Part shown: in pieces, positions 45,669 to 58,696 of the stretch
Layout: each line of letters starts with the position of its first letter
How positions within the stretch are numbered: position 1 is the stretch's first letter
Source: Scolanthus callimorphus
Taxonomy: Eukaryota > Cnidaria > Anthozoa > Actiniaria > Edwardsiidae
Length of the DNA: 64,000 nucleotides
Direction: 5' to 3'
NCBI GenBank assembly: GCA_033964015.1
Contig: JAWWUD010000056.1
Span: 785,830-849,829 of the forward strand
Notes under the pieces: generated by a model
The model's database searches: none
What the model was told of the DNA's origin: nothing
What the model saw: the letters and a program-made list of their open reading frames with translations, nothing else
Program-made: the position numbers and the translations under genes

Positions 45669-47632
45669 GTAAGTATAGGTCAGTTGGTTGATCGGTAGGT
45701 AGATTAATTGGTTGATCGGTAGGTAGATTAGTTGGTTGATCGGTAGGTAGATTAGTTGGTTGATCGGTAGGTAGATTAGTTGGTTGATCGGTAGGTAGGT
45801 AGATAGATTAGGTAGGTAGATTAGTTGGTTGATCGGTAGGTAGATTAGTTGGTTGATCGGTAGGTAGATTAGTTGGTTGATCGGTAGGTAGATTAGTTGG
45901 TTGATCGGTAGGTAGATTAGTTGGTTGATCGGTAGGTAGATTAGTTGGTTGATCGGTAGGTAGATTAGTTGGTTGATCGGTAGGTAGATTAGTTGGTTGA
46001 TCGGTAGGTAGATTAGTTGGCTGATCGGTAGGTAGATTAGTTGGTTGATCGGTAGGTAGATTAGTTGGTTGATCGGTAGGTAGATTAGTTGGTTGATCGG
46101 TAGGTAGATTAGTTGGTTGATCGGTAGGTAGATTAGTTGGCTGATCGGTAGGTAGATTAGTTGGTTGATCGGTAGGTAGATTAGTTGGTTGATCGGTAGG
46201 TAGATTAGTTGGTTGATCGGTAGGTAGATTAGTTGGTTGATCGGTAGGTAGATTAGTTGGTTGATCGGTAGGTAGATTAGTTGGTTGATCGGTAGGTAGA
46301 TTAGTTGGTTGATCGGTAGGTAGATTAGTTGGTTGATCGGTAGTAGATTAGTTGGTTGATCGGTAGGTAGATTAGTTGGTTGATCGGTAGGTAGATTAGT
46401 TGGCTGATCGGTAGGTAGATTAGTTGGTTGATCGGTAGGTAGATTAGTTGGCTGATCGGTAGGTAGATTAGTTGGTTGATCGGTAGGTAGATTAGTTGGT
46501 TGATCGGTAGGTAGATTAGTTGGCTGATCGGTAGGTAGATTAGTTGGTTGATCGGTAGGTAGATTAGTTGGTTGATCGGTAGGTAGATTAGTTGGTTGAT
46601 CGGTAGGTAGATTAGTTGGTTGATCGGTAGGTAGATTAGTTGGCTGATCGGTAGGTAGATTAGTTGGTTGATCGGTAGGTAGATTAGTTGGTTGATCGGT
46701 AGGTAGATAGTTGGTTGATCGGTAGGTATAGGTCAGTTGGCTGATCGGTAGGTAGATTAGTTGGTTGATCGGTAGGTAGATTAGTTGGTTGATCGGTAGG
46801 TAGATTAGTTGGTTGATCGGTAGGTAGATTAGTTGGTTGATCGGTAGGTAGATTAGTGGTTGATCGGTAGGTAGGTCTGTTAGTTGGTCGGTAAGTAAAG
46901 GTCAGTTGTTGATCGGTAGGTAGATTAGTTGGTTGATCGGTAGGTAGGTCTGTTAGTTGGTCGGTAAGTAAAGGTCAGTTGGTTGATCGGTAGGTAAGGT
47001 TAGTTGGTTGATTGGTCTATAGGTAGATCAGTTGCTTGGTTGGTCGGTAAGTATAGGTCAGTTGGTTGGTCGGTAAGTATAGGTCAGTTGGTTGGTCGGT
47101 AGTATAGGTCAGTTGGTTGGTCGGTAAGTATAGGTCAGTTGGTTGATCGGTAAGTATAGGTCAGTTGGTTGGTCGGTAAGTATAGGTCAGTTGGTTGATC
47201 GGTAGGTAAGGTTAGTTGGTTGATTGGTCTATAGGTAGATCAGTTGGTTGGTTGGTCGGTAAGTATAGGTCAGTTGGTTGGTCGGTAAGTATAGGTCAGT
47301 TGGTTGGTCGGTAAGTATAGGTCAGTTGGTTGTTCGGTAAGTATAGGTCAGTTGGTTGGTCGGTAAGAATAGATCAGTTGGTTGGTCGGTAAGTATAGGT
47401 CAGTTGGTTGATCGGTAGGTAAGGTTAGTTGGTTGATTGGTCTATAGGTAGATCAGTTGGTTGGTTGGTCGGTAAGTATAGGTCAGTTGGTTGGTCGGTA
47501 AGTATAGGTCAGTTGGTTGGTCGGTAAGTATAGGTCAGTTGGTTGGTCGGTAAGTATAGGTCAGTTGGTTGGTCGGTAAGTATAGGTCAGTTGGTTGGTC
47601 GGTAAGTATAGGTCAGTTGTTCGGTCGGTAGT
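45669..47632. repeat. Two-kilobase minisatellite, 24-26-bp units
   Basis: A long homogeneous block of the 24-bp unit TTAGTTGGTTGATCGGTAGG+TAGA (to about 46.9 kb), then a block of a 26-bp variant GGTCAGTTGGTTGGTCGGTA+AGTATA. Mixed segments with a CTATAGGTAGATCAG marker recur three times in the second block. Confidence 0.95.
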
Positions 47633-47929
47633 AGGTGAGTTCAACCAAACTGTTTCAGTTCAACCAAACATGCCAAATGGGGTTAAATCAGTGAGCCTAA
47701 ATGCAGTTCAGTTCACTAAGCAAAATAATAATATTTAGGCTTGGGTTACAGAACACTCAACACATAGTTTCGCGAAAAACAGTCATCTCTTGGCAAGTGA
47801 TTCTTCGTTGTAAAGCGTATTCTATATTCTTTTTACCGAGTTCCCTTTACGGTGCATCAGTTAAACGTTTGAGAGTTCCACGCTCGCCAATTTACGCAAC
47901 CTTCGTTTTTGACATCATTTTAGCATTTG

Positions 47930-48093
47930 CTTAGATGTGTTCTAGAAAAATGTGTCGGGGATTTTGGAAATTCGATTTCCTTTTGAATTTATGATTTTTT
48001 GTTCATTGTCAAGCGGAGTCACAGAAATAGCTCTTAATTGGATGTTTTAAAATTTCAGATTTCCCCGACACGGATTTTTAGAACACATCTAAG
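47930..48093. mobile_element. Small inverted-repeat element
   Basis: CTTAGATGTGTTCTAGAAAA and TTTTTAGAACACATCTAAG, with CGGGGA / TCCCCG next to them. 164 bp. Confidence 0.78.
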
Positions 48094-51000
48094 CCTATGG
48101 TAAAATGTTGTTAAACAACGAAAGCAATTATCTGTGTTTTATCAAATTAAAGGAATAAAGTTTCCATAGTTGAGGTGAAGAAATAACCTTTACAATGAAG
48201 TATCACTTGCCAAGATACAACCTTTTTTTGCGAAATTATATCATCTACACGAAAAAACCACAAAGGTGTCCTGTGAACTAAAACAACCATAGATCTCATG
48301 TTGAAACATTTTATAACTGCTAGCAAATGTTGCTTTTAACTTCTATATTCTGGCATTAAAAGGAACACGTCAATTTTTGCCAGCACTTTCAGAAACGTTG
48401 CTTGCCTCTAACATGCTTAGAAACCCTCTCATTTTGCATTATTACATTTCGTTTTCCTTACAATGTATGAGATTTTTCTTTTTTTCTTCGAGTGGATTGT
48501 TAAAAAAATTCATTATCTTTAGTTGGAAGGGCATTATAACTGCAAATAACCTCATCCTATTGTACAGTAATCTTGTAGTGTACAGAGAAATATCGTTAGA
48601 AATTGCAACAAACGAATGCGCGAACGTGCTGCTAGTATATCCCAAACAGGGCATTTTTGCAAACGTCTAATTAATTGAATTAATTTCCATTTAAAATTAT
48701 TGTATACTTTTTATGTTGAACACATTTTGTTGACAGGGAAGTTATCAAATGCACTGTTCAGATCTCACACGTTGATTTAATTCTATTCATTTTTATCCTC
48801 TCTGACAGTGCGTAGCCTCGAAGTCTCCACTATGTATCTCTTTCCCACATTGTCCTTACCTCTTTCTCAACAAATTTAAACGGTTTTCCAAAACAACACC
48901 TTACAGAAACCATGGAAACAGCCGAATCAAAGGACACAAGGGTAAATATTCATTATCCTCCCCTTTGCTAATGCCTCTCTTGTTTATCCCTCCGTGCGAT
49001 TAAGTCTTGAGCCGACTCAAAGAAACTATAACTTAATAAGTACTCTCTGTGTCCCATTATAAGACTAAAAGTGGTCTTGCGAGTCTAAGGCTATTCATCT
49101 TTTCTTGTACATTTAACGCCCCTATTCTTTGTGTATCTTACTTTACTGTACTCAAGCACAATGCCGCGAAAGAGCATAATCGGTGGATAATAAATACCCA
49201 AGACGATCACTTCTTTAAGAGCAGTGTTCCATTGAAACTATTCATGAAAATAGCGGGGATCCAGAATCAGTGTGCGATTCACTAGACCGCCCACAACGCT
49301 AACATTCTCGTCCATCGTAAGTCAATAACAATTGTAAATTAAGATTTTTAAGCTTTCAATAGTTTTTATTCACCCCCTAAATCATTCCCATTCTTTCAGT
49401 CAAGGATTAATTGTTTAAGGCCAAAGCTCTAAGCCTTATTAGCAAAAAAAATCCTGCTTGCGATTAACTTTTGTTTTATAGATTTTCATATCGCCTAATT
49501 AACAAGTCAAGGGAATTTCGGGACATTTTTAAGACTTCTTATTATGATATAGCCCATGTTAATTGTTCATATTTCTTATTTATTCTCTGAACATGTGTAC
49601 TAGCCTTTTCTTTTGCACTTCCAATAAAACAAACTGCACTAAAGAACGTATTATCCCTAAAAAAATCCTCGCCTTTTCCGCAATATTTATCTTCTAAAAT
49701 AATACGAATCACTTACATTCAGACCACTTTAACATCGATATGTTTGTGTTTGTGTTTAACAGGTAGTGTATTTAAACATCAGAACGGTCCTTTCACCAGC
49801 AAAGGGCTTTTTAAAATGTGGTTTGTAAAAAAGTGTTTTTCTAAACTTCAACAAACAGGTTGTTTTTGTGTTTTTCAACACAAAACTTTTCAAATGCGCT
49901 TGTTCTCAAAAACAGTGGCAACCATTCACTGATGAATAATAAGCTTCTCTTCAATGCAGTTTATACTTTACAAAGAGAAAACATGTCCTTTATTTGCTTC
50001 TTTGAGAGTTCTAAAATAATAGACAACCTATGAATTCTAAAACACGAAAAGTTTCATTTCCTTAATTTTCTGTGTTTACTTTCTAACATGTTTAACTTCT
50101 TTCCTAAGCGAGTGAAAAAGGCACACACCAAACTACATTTATAATTATGTCGTAGTATTCGTTTAAGTTTTCAAAAAGTCTAGTAAGCTCTCTCGAAAGA
50201 CCTAATAATCATGATTATGACACATTTGGTAATCGTGGCATTTTATATTACAATGTCAGAATGATGAAGTGTAGCTTTGTTTGCCTCAGGGCATTTCAAC
50301 TTCAGGCAATAAGTGGCGAAGTTAATTTAAAACGTTTTGTTTTCTAAAGATTATTAGAAATCTTAAGATTAATAGCATATTAATGCCCTTCTTAAAAGCG
50401 TGGTTCTAGTACAACATCTTTTCATGAAGTCAAGCACAAATTGAAGGTCATTCTAATCTTTCAAATGAACAAAATTTATTGACATATTTTCTATTATGAT
50501 CACTTGTCAAAGATAACCGCCACTATTTAGTGACGCAAAAAGTTCTTGGCTATGTATCCCTGATTGATTTAACCTGAATTTTCGGCTTTTACAAAGCATT
50601 TCCCTCCGTGCTAAGCAACAGGAAAACCTCGAATTCTCTGCCTGCTCTTGTTAAGATTGTAAAATGTTCGAAAATGTCGAATGGTAAAATGCAGTTGAAG
50701 TGTTTCCAAATTAGAAAAACTTTATAAAATTATGAACGAGGACCATTGTATGACCTGCGAGTCATAGCGCTTTGATAGAAAGTATTTTATTGAGTTGTTC
50801 AATTTGTGAACTGTTTGGTCTTCTATTATAATCCTGGATGATCAATTCTTTGTGGTGCTTTTTTTCCTTGAAGTTCTGAGTAAAATTGTTGAGGGGCATG
50901 AATGCAATGAAGCCGAAAACTTGGCGTTTTCACCCATGCTTGGAACCTGAAATTATCTGAGGACGAATAAGAGCGGAGAACGAGAAATATGAAAAGTTCA

Positions 51001-51924
51001 ACTAAAGGGGTTAGAGTGAATTGAAAGATATACTTGTTTTTGACAACTCACTGTGAAGTTAAAATCAGGTTGCAAGACAATAGCTCGTTATGTTTAGATT
51101 TGTCGCTTGTTGTTTTGTGTTTTATTACCAAGGTAATTGAGATTAGACTAGTAGAATCCTTGGATCATTTTCTTATAACGCCACGAATTCAGAATGAATA
51201 AATTCATTGTTTTACCAACAAAAAGTGCGACGCGCGCTGCTGACAATCATGTTTTCGGCGGGAAAACCACAGTTTTCGTGATCCAGTTGACACTGACAAT
51301 TCCACACAGTAACAATTTCAGCCCGTTCTTTTTACAACCTTAATTCTCTCTTTGTTTTGTCTAACCCTTAAATAAGCTCATAAAGAAAGTTTTTGGGTGT
51401 ATAACTGACATGAGAAATTTCGATTTTAATAAAGCTAAAAAGATTGGGACACTAAAGCGCCCTCGCTGTCTGAATAAGCTTGAGGTTGGTGCGTAAAGTG
51501 TTTGATAAATACTTGCTCAAAAAGTGCAAGTCATTAAAATAAACATTTAACAACCTCAACATATACAACGTGGATCAATTCAGTTTGTATAAAACTTGGT
51601 GTCTGTCACTTGTGTGGTTACAACGTGAATATACTTTATTGATTTTTAAAACAGCGGTTCAAAACAGAGCGAAAAGTTTTGAAAACATTCAAGCTTGGTC
51701 GACTTTATAAGGCCGTTTCTACAATGGTCGTGAATATATCGTTTAAGTCGTTCTTTAAGTTTGCAATAAATGTATTTGTGTTGCAATTGTGTGGCTAGCA
51801 ATTAAGTTTAATCTTTGCCACTCACCGCCGACTTATATCTAAACTCGAAAAATCACGCTTTTATTTTTTAAAACAAACTTCAAGTAGCAAAATCAGACGA
51901 TTTTAAGCAAGATATTTTTAATCT
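48094..51924. other. Repeat-poor AT-rich interval downstream of the bHLH gene
   Basis: No inverted-repeat element, tandem repeat or homopolymer tract of note, unlike the rest of the window, and no convincing exon. Candidate location for regulatory DNA of the bHLH gene. Confidence 0.5.
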
Positions 51925-51930
51925 TTTATT
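51925..51930 (-). terminator. Candidate poly(A) signal for the bHLH gene
   Basis: AATAAA on the minus strand about 380 nt past the stop codon. Position is plausible for a 3' UTR; not otherwise supported. Confidence 0.35.
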
Positions 51931-52307
51931 GGCTTTATGTACAAACTTTGGTGAAATAAAGGTTTCTTTTGTACTAAGTTCGACATCTGTTTCCAATACG
52001 AAACAACAGTATACAGTCCACAGTTTTAAATTTCACGAATTCCACTAACTTCTGTTCGTCGAATTATAGTACACATGTTCTAGTCACGTGACATTGTCTC
52101 ACCACTTTTGCTTTCGTTCAACGACCAGTTCCTTGAGGCCATTTAGTCAAAGCTTTCAGTCTTTCTTTTAGTGCCCTTCATCCCCAAAAGAGCCACGGTC
52201 ATCGGCAATATACAACGTTTTAAACCAATTGTCTTCATTATGCATAGCATCCACAGTTAATACTTGTATTCGTAGCGTGCATTACTTTTCAATATAAAAC
52301 CATTTAG

Positions 52308-52790
52308 TTATTCAGTATCGAACGGAACAAACGCAAAGTTATCGTCCTGCTGCAGAAGTTCTGTCAAATTCAATATATAGTTCTTAGCAAGTCGTAAAAT
52401 TTCAACTTGAGTAAGTTTTCGATCTGGAGAGCCAGTAGAAATATTCCCTGGGACAACACTTTTTAGGACCTGAAATGCAGCATTTAGTCTCGCTTTTCTC
52501 CCTCGTTCTCGCTCGTTTCTCCTAAGCTGTCTCGTAGAGCGAGGGCTCGAAGGAGAATGTCTTCGAACTCTGTGAACATCAGACGTATCCTTTAGTTTTT
52601 CTGTGCGATTGGCTGCTAATATTGCGGCGGATTTGTGCTGGGATTTCCGAGATTCAACAGTGAGAGCATATACAGTTTCTTGTACACGCTTGACCTGTTT
52701 TGTTAGTTCTTTACTAGTCTGACTTAGGTACCTCGTCGCTTGCGCTGTAGCTGCTGATAGCGTTCCAATAGCAAGCTGATCTTCCATCAT
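52308..52790 (-). CDS. Group A bHLH transcription factor, 160 aa, single coding exon
   Basis: A basic helix-loop-helix DNA-binding protein, presumably a nuclear E-box regulator acting as a dimer with a ubiquitous E-protein (family knowledge). The basic region and helix 1 are RRNERERGRKARLNAAFQVL (residues about 90-109), with the NxRER motif and the conserved Glu at about 95. The loop is SVVPGNISTGSPDR, and helix 2 KLTQVEILRLAKNYILNLTE begins near 125. The domain sits near the C-terminus with only a 13-residue tail; residues 1-89 are Ser/Thr/Lys-rich with no recognised domain. Helix 2 resembles TAL/SCL and NeuroD/Twist-type group A proteins but does not fit one family cleanly, so no symbol is given. 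It starts at tandem Met codons. A lineage-specific paralogue is plausible. Confidence 0.9.
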   Translation of the reverse strand: MMEDQLAIGTLSAATAQATRYLSQTSKELTKQVKRVQETVYALTVESRKSQHKSAAILAANRTEKLKDTSDVHRVRRHSPSSPRSTRQLRRNERERGRKARLNAAFQVLKSVVPGNISTGSPDRKLTQVEILRLAKNYILNLTELLQQDDNFAFVPFDTE

Positions 52791-52828
52791 TGTGCGCGAA
52801 TCCGAAAATTAATACAACCACCAGTATT

Positions 52829-53064
52829 CTAAACACAAAAACACGAAAAATAATCACATTATTAAAATATGACATTGTAAATATCAAATAGGTACCAGCG
52901 ATGATACTTTGTCAAATCCCCTTTCTCAAATTTGTTTCAGATTAACACGAGAGAAACAACTAAATATTTTTAAAAAGGCTCACGAGATATTGAATTAAAC
53001 AAATCTTAAGAGTATTATATTAAAATATGGTTTCTTTTAAAGTATTAAAAACTATAATTCTTAC
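52829..53064 (-). other. Likely intron in the 5' UTR of the bHLH gene
   Basis: On the minus strand a donor CAG/GTAAGA at 53064 and an acceptor TTTAG/AATACT at 52829 bracket 236 bp, 38 nt above the start codon. This implies a noncoding first exon ending at 53065. A CACGTG E-box lies at 53204-53209, upstream of it. Confidence 0.5.
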
Positions 53065-53065
53065 C

Positions 53066-56000
53066 TGACTTTGTGGAAAATCAAAGTACTTTGCGTAAAT
53101 CTGTTCTCGAGACTCTTGGATCCTTGGGGTACCGTATGAGCTAGGAAGCTGCGATAAATGTGGGTGTGCAAATTACCTATCTCTCACCCATACACGAACA
53201 GGGCACGTGGTTTTTAGCAACCAGTCTACTGGCTAACAATACAGGGCTTGGGACACTGTTATTGAGACTTCTTTCTGCAAACTGCTCCAACACAAAACTC
53301 GAGTGTACTTCACGAGTTTTCGAAAGTACAAGATCTGTCTATAATAACCCCTACAATGTGAATTCTTCCTGCTACAGCACGTGTACTTGCGGTTATTAAA
53401 CTTCATCGATTTCTAACAATGGAGTGTTTGACCCTTTCAGAACGCTGCTTTAGCTGGGAGCTATTCAGCTTAGTTAACAAATTCCAAAAATTCAATTACA
53501 TTCTGTGAGGTGCTGAGTTCCAATTGTCACATGCACAACCAATGGGAGGTTTTGCTGGGATCTAGCCCACAGAAAAAACGCACAAGTTTTAATTGAACAC
53601 TGAAGCAATTAGTTGATAATTTTAATTTCATTTCGTCGAGTTTCGTTAAAAAGGGCGAGTAAAATTAGCATCAAAAGAGGGCGATCCCCATGTGAATGTG
53701 TGAGAGGATTTGCAGGCTCCATCTCACTTTTTTCGACAGAATTCAGCTGGATTCTCAGTGTATGAACTCAGACGAGGGTACTTCCTCTTCGGATGTAGTT
53801 AACTCACAGTAAGCAATCTGTATTTTTTGCAAAATGTCTAACGCGCATGCGCAAATAGAGAAGAATACCCTTGTAGCCCGAAAAAGCTACTTTCGTGGGA
53901 ATAAGTGGGAAGAATGGTGGGTTTTGATAGTATTCTAATACGTGGCAGATAGATATTGTGATATATGTTACGTTTATTAAGTTTATTTGAAAGAAATTAG
54001 CGTTTGGAAGTCTGTTTCGCTGCAGACGCGCCCCTAAGTAACATTTGTGGGTCCACCTGGCATTGTGAACGTGCGTTTCTTATACAATACAAGCTGGAAT
54101 GAATCAGGCTCCTTCAATAGACACTGCCCCTAGCCTATAATTAGCGGCTTTGCTTTGCTTTGAAATAATAACTAGAGGAACTGCAAGTTAGGGAGATGCT
54201 TCGGTATGAAAGGAAAGAAGATTTGGGGTGCAAACAACTCAGAGTATCCCTTGCAACGGGATGGCTTAACGATGGGATTTCTAGACTCGTGGGATTTTTT
54301 ACATATCAATATTACTCCTGCTCTCTTTCTCAATTATGTATGTCATTAAAAACAGCAGTTTTAGACATAACAAAGCTTTAAATTCTCGAAAACTGGGTAG
54401 TGACAAGTCAGATGGTAATTGTCCAGCGTATTGCGAAAGAAGGTAATGGGGCATGCATCGAGTCGTGTCCCTTGGGCATAGAGCTCGCACATTGTTGTGG
54501 TTTAGATGAAGTTAATTTTAAGGTGGATGCCATCTGGCCGATTATGTGAAGGCCATAGAGAACAATGGGCCACATGGACGCGAAAGATAAGGGCAAAAAC
54601 TCAGCTCTGAATGCCAAACACCTTTACAGCTGATCCGAGGAACACGGATGAAGAAAATCACTCCCTTATCTCAGTGGCACCCTCTAGGGGACCCCTTCAC
54701 TGTTCTCTCCTCTCCGTCGACTTGTACTTCGAGAAAACCTTTGCATTTTGAGAAATATCCCCTCTGGAGATTAGCCATTATAGGGGGAAATTTAACATTA
54801 AGAAATCGCCTGCATAACTAATTAGCATTGGTGCAATGAATAGGTATTCTTTGCGAGTCATTGATCTGAGCAAATCCCCCTTTTCTCTCTCTCGTTCAAG
54901 GTGTGGTAGTGTTGAGTTTTCTTTTGATGTCTGTTTAGTCTCACTTTAAATCATTTAATTCGTAAACTGCACGAGGTATTTCCACCCTATTATTAAATTT
55001 AAGGGCTGGCATGATGCATTATTAAGCGGCAAGTCCTCTATCTCAGGGAAAAGTGCCCCATGTTGAAAATTTTGGCTCCCTTTTGGGATAAGCTTTGATT
55101 CTGGGCAAACTCTTTGATAGGAATAACTTTTAAGGAAGCCATACGAGTGAATTTTATAAACAGGCACATCCCTGGATGTGTGATATACAAATGGCACCTT
55201 TTCAAGAGCGTGGTAAGGTATTCTTGGGAAAATACCCCAGAGACACCAGGGCTATGGAGACTATTGAAGGTGAAGTGAGATTCTAAATATGAGATTACAA
55301 TGTCTCTGCGAACAAAGATCTCGTATGACGCCGGGTATTGAAGTTGCCAAACCGAGTTAGGAGCTGTCTTGATCTGAAGACAATGGAAAATGCTGTTAAG
55401 CCTTAAAAACTGCTGGAAAATCCTCGCTCAAATATCAAATATGCATATTTTTCAGCTCAAAAACGCATTAAAACTCTTATGAAGTTTATAAAGCACGACT
55501 AAAACGAAATCCAATCCTCGTAACGTAATATAGTCAGTTGTATTTTCTTTTTGTAAGACATAAAACGACATCTAATTAGCAAAAATCCGACTTGGTGATA
55601 TCATAATGAGGGGAGACAACACTGACTCATTTGCATATTCAGTTGGCCCCTGGTCTATTTTAAGAACAAATGAAAGTATTTCGTTAAGATTTCGCTCATT
55701 TATCACTTTTATGAACAAAACAGACATAATTTGACAAATTCATTGGCTTTGTGAGTACCAAGAAGCGGAAATTTAACCAATTTCACATTAAAAGATCTTT
55801 TTTTCAACAGTTGTGCCAAATCTATGTGGCCAAACAACGCCCCATTCAATTAGCCCATTTGTTTGCCGTTCTCGGTTACTGATACTGTTCTATTCAAAGT
55901 TCATCCAACATAAGCTAAGTACTATTTAGCTAATTTCGTACGGTTTGTTCAGATGACCCATAAAATGTGTGAAAGAGCTATTTTCAAGGTTTGGTAGATA

Positions 56001-57420
56001 TTTTATTGCTTTTTGTTTCAGGAACTCTTTTTGACGCTTTTTTGAAAGAAGTTATTGTTTTCTTTACATTTAACATGAGTTTTCTAAGATTTTTTTTGTT
56101 AAAACCTTTCGCGTTAGTTTGTGTTTTAAAGTGGCATAAAGAAGAGTTAAGTCCTACATTTTTAAGAACTGACTATAGGTTTTGATAGCTTTCTCAGATG
56201 AGAAAAGCGTTTCCGAGGAAGTTTAGAATAAACATTCAAGTTTTAGCTGCCGTGAAATTATGGTACACGTTTTAAGACACTGGCATATGGTTTACAAACA
56301 AACTATCACTGACGTCTTTACGTTCATAGCCTAGACAACTCGATATCCAGAAAGAAAAACATTGCGATAAAACGATCGTGAAATTTAAGCTTTACTTTTT
56401 GTAACAAAACAATATAAAACAACAGTACAAATTGAATTCGCTTTAATTTGATAAATGCTCTTAGCCATTGGATCGTACAGATTTAAAGTCGCTCCAAAAC
56501 TTGAAAAAGCCTATTTCGGCCCACGACAAATAATCTGAAACGGCATAAGGTTATGGAAACATCATTGCAAAAGCCACAATTTACACAAGAAAACATTAGT
56601 TGTGCTTCTTCTTCTCTTAACTTTCAAACATTGATCATTTTTGTTCTTTTAACTGCTGCCGTAATCAAATATAATGTCATTTTACGAATCCTAGTTCGAG
56701 CAGTCACAATTAACGCATGCGCAGAAGACGGGAACTACTGACCCAGAAACGCTGTCTTGCAAATATGAAAACACGTCGTACTAATTCGATTTATCAGCCT
56801 TAACTCCTTACTTTTCTACTTTCTTTATTCTTTCTACACATTTCTAGCCTATTTCTTCTGTTTTTCATAAGCTGAGCTATTCTGAAAATGCATTGCTTTG
56901 GTCAAAGAATATCGCTTCGTCAAAATCTTTTAAAAACCTCCACGTTTCTTGAAAATGCGTGGAGTTAAGCTCTGGTTTACCAAACGAAGCCTGACAACCA
57001 TAATGGCAAAATAAAACTTTATAAACACAGTGAAAAAGGACCCTTATTGTTCTGAAAACGGTATTTATTTTGTTTCGGGCGATTTGTCACCACAATAACA
57101 AGTGCATAAAGACGAATTTAAACAACATGCTTGCGAACACATCAGTAGAAACAACAGCGGTTTTCCCATCAGCCGGCGTATAATGGCTGAAACCGCACTT
57201 TAAATATTTCTCTGGTAGTTTAAGCCCTGGTGAATGAAGAATTTACTTTGAATTTGATACGTTTATATCATATTGACTTTGAATTTGATACGTTTATATC
57301 ACATTGACATCGCCAAGGCTAACGCTTTTATGAACCACTGAAAGTTTTACAAATAACAGAAACTTGCAAACTATACGTTCTCGATATGAAGAGTTCGAGT
57401 CGGTCGAGACGGGGACTGTT
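53066..57420. other. Repeat-poor interval upstream of the bHLH gene
   Basis: No recognised exon or transposon. Contains CACGTG (53204), a GCGCATGCGC NRF1-type palindrome (53844-53853), and long TTT/AAA-rich stretches. Likely promoter and distal regulatory DNA of the bHLH gene. Confidence 0.45.
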
Positions 57421-57827
57421 TTACTACGGATTTAATCATTCTGCGAACACTGAAGCAACAGTTAATCGTGCTTTTCTTTCGATCGCAAGACTAAAACATC
57501 ACTGAGCTGCGGTTTTGCTCAAGCTACCGGGGTTGCTTAGTTAGATGTTTGCTTCAGGAAGCGCTTTGAAAACACAATTAATTAGTCGGTGCAGAGATCC
57601 GTTATGAAAAACGCTGGCAATAATCAATTCTCTGTTGAGAACAGTTTCGGCCATGCATGCGAACGGCTGAACCTGCGATCCCGACATCCCGCCCAGCGGC
57701 AAATCACATTGAATCCAACGATATCATTTTCGGTGATTCTGTTCTGATAGAAAGAGACGGAGACGTATGAGCTTACGGGTTTGTGTGAAAATTGTCGTGA
57801 CAAAGCGGTGGTTAAGCCGGCTTTGTA

Positions 57828-58040
57828 CTAGTTAAGTAAGCGGAGACGGAGAAGGAGACGTAAGGACGCTTGCGTTCGTGTGAAAATCAAAGAACGGAGA
57901 CGGAGGAGGAGACGTAAGCGTGAAGGAAGCAGAACGGAAGGTTTCCTTTTTCTTACGTCTCCGCTTCCTTCACTAGTGAAAAGCCAGCTTTCAGAAGGAC
58001 AAGGAGACGGAGTCATAAGGACGCTTGTTTTCGTGTAAAA
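57828..58040. repeat. GGAGACGGAG-rich repeat with inverted copies
   Basis: GTAAGCGGAGACGGAG-type units in both orientations (TTTCTTACGTCTCCGCTTCC at 57950), recurring at 58340-58530. Probably a decayed foldback element split by the MITE at 58045. Confidence 0.6.
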
Positions 58041-58044
58041 ATTC

Positions 58045-58342
58045 ACTGCGATTTTAATAATTCTGCGAACTACACCGACCAACAAACCACGGTTTGGCTT
58101 CCGTCAATCAAACGAGTGAACAACGCTGGGTGATTTCACGGAGAATTTGATAGCCGGACCTTGTGAACTCTGATAGGGGCTGGTAGGCTCTTCAAAACAC
58201 ATTTTTCACTGTAAAATGCAAACCCCCCAAACTCAGAAAACAAGGGTGGACTTGACTTAAAAGGTTTGATTGACGGAAGCCAAAACGCAGTTGGGCGTTT
58301 GGAACTGTAAGTGGGAGTTCGCAGAATTATGAAAATCGCAGT
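58045..58342. mobile_element. MITE, ACTGCGATTTT...TTCTGCGAACT family, copy 1
   Basis: Ends ACTGCGATTTTAATAATTCT and GAATTATGAAAATCGCAGT; inner arms GGCTTCCGTCAATCAAAC / GTTTGATTGACGGAAGCC. It interrupts the GGAGACGGAG repeat, so it is the younger insertion. Confidence 0.82.
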
Positions 58343-58696
58343 AAATGGAGAAGGAAAGGGAGATGTAAGACGCAGAGAAGAGGACGGAGAACGGTGTGTA
58401 AGCGTGAATGAAGCAGAACTGAAGGTTTCCTTTTTCTTACGCTTCCGTCTTCTTCATTAAATTTTCACACGAACGTAAAAGCACGTCTCTGTGTTCCTAG
58501 CTTACTTCACTAGTGTAAAGCTGGCTTAAAAGTTCTACTTTGAAGTTATTCTTGCGCGCAATAGTGCACTAGGCATATGGTGTATTTACGTTTTCTACAA
58601 ATTTCGCACAAAATTCTAAGAATCCAATTGTACGCAATTGTAGTCGGGACTCCTTAAAATGTTCATTTCGTTAGTTTTCTCAGAAAACCATGATCT

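Noticed and set aside
45669..47632. Regular short repeats resembling a CRISPR array
   Set aside because: Units are contiguous with no unique spacers, and the context is eukaryotic; it is a minisatellite.
57828..58085. Arg/Leu-rich 85-codon minus ORF
   Set aside because: Generated by the GGAGACGGAG repeat in all frames.
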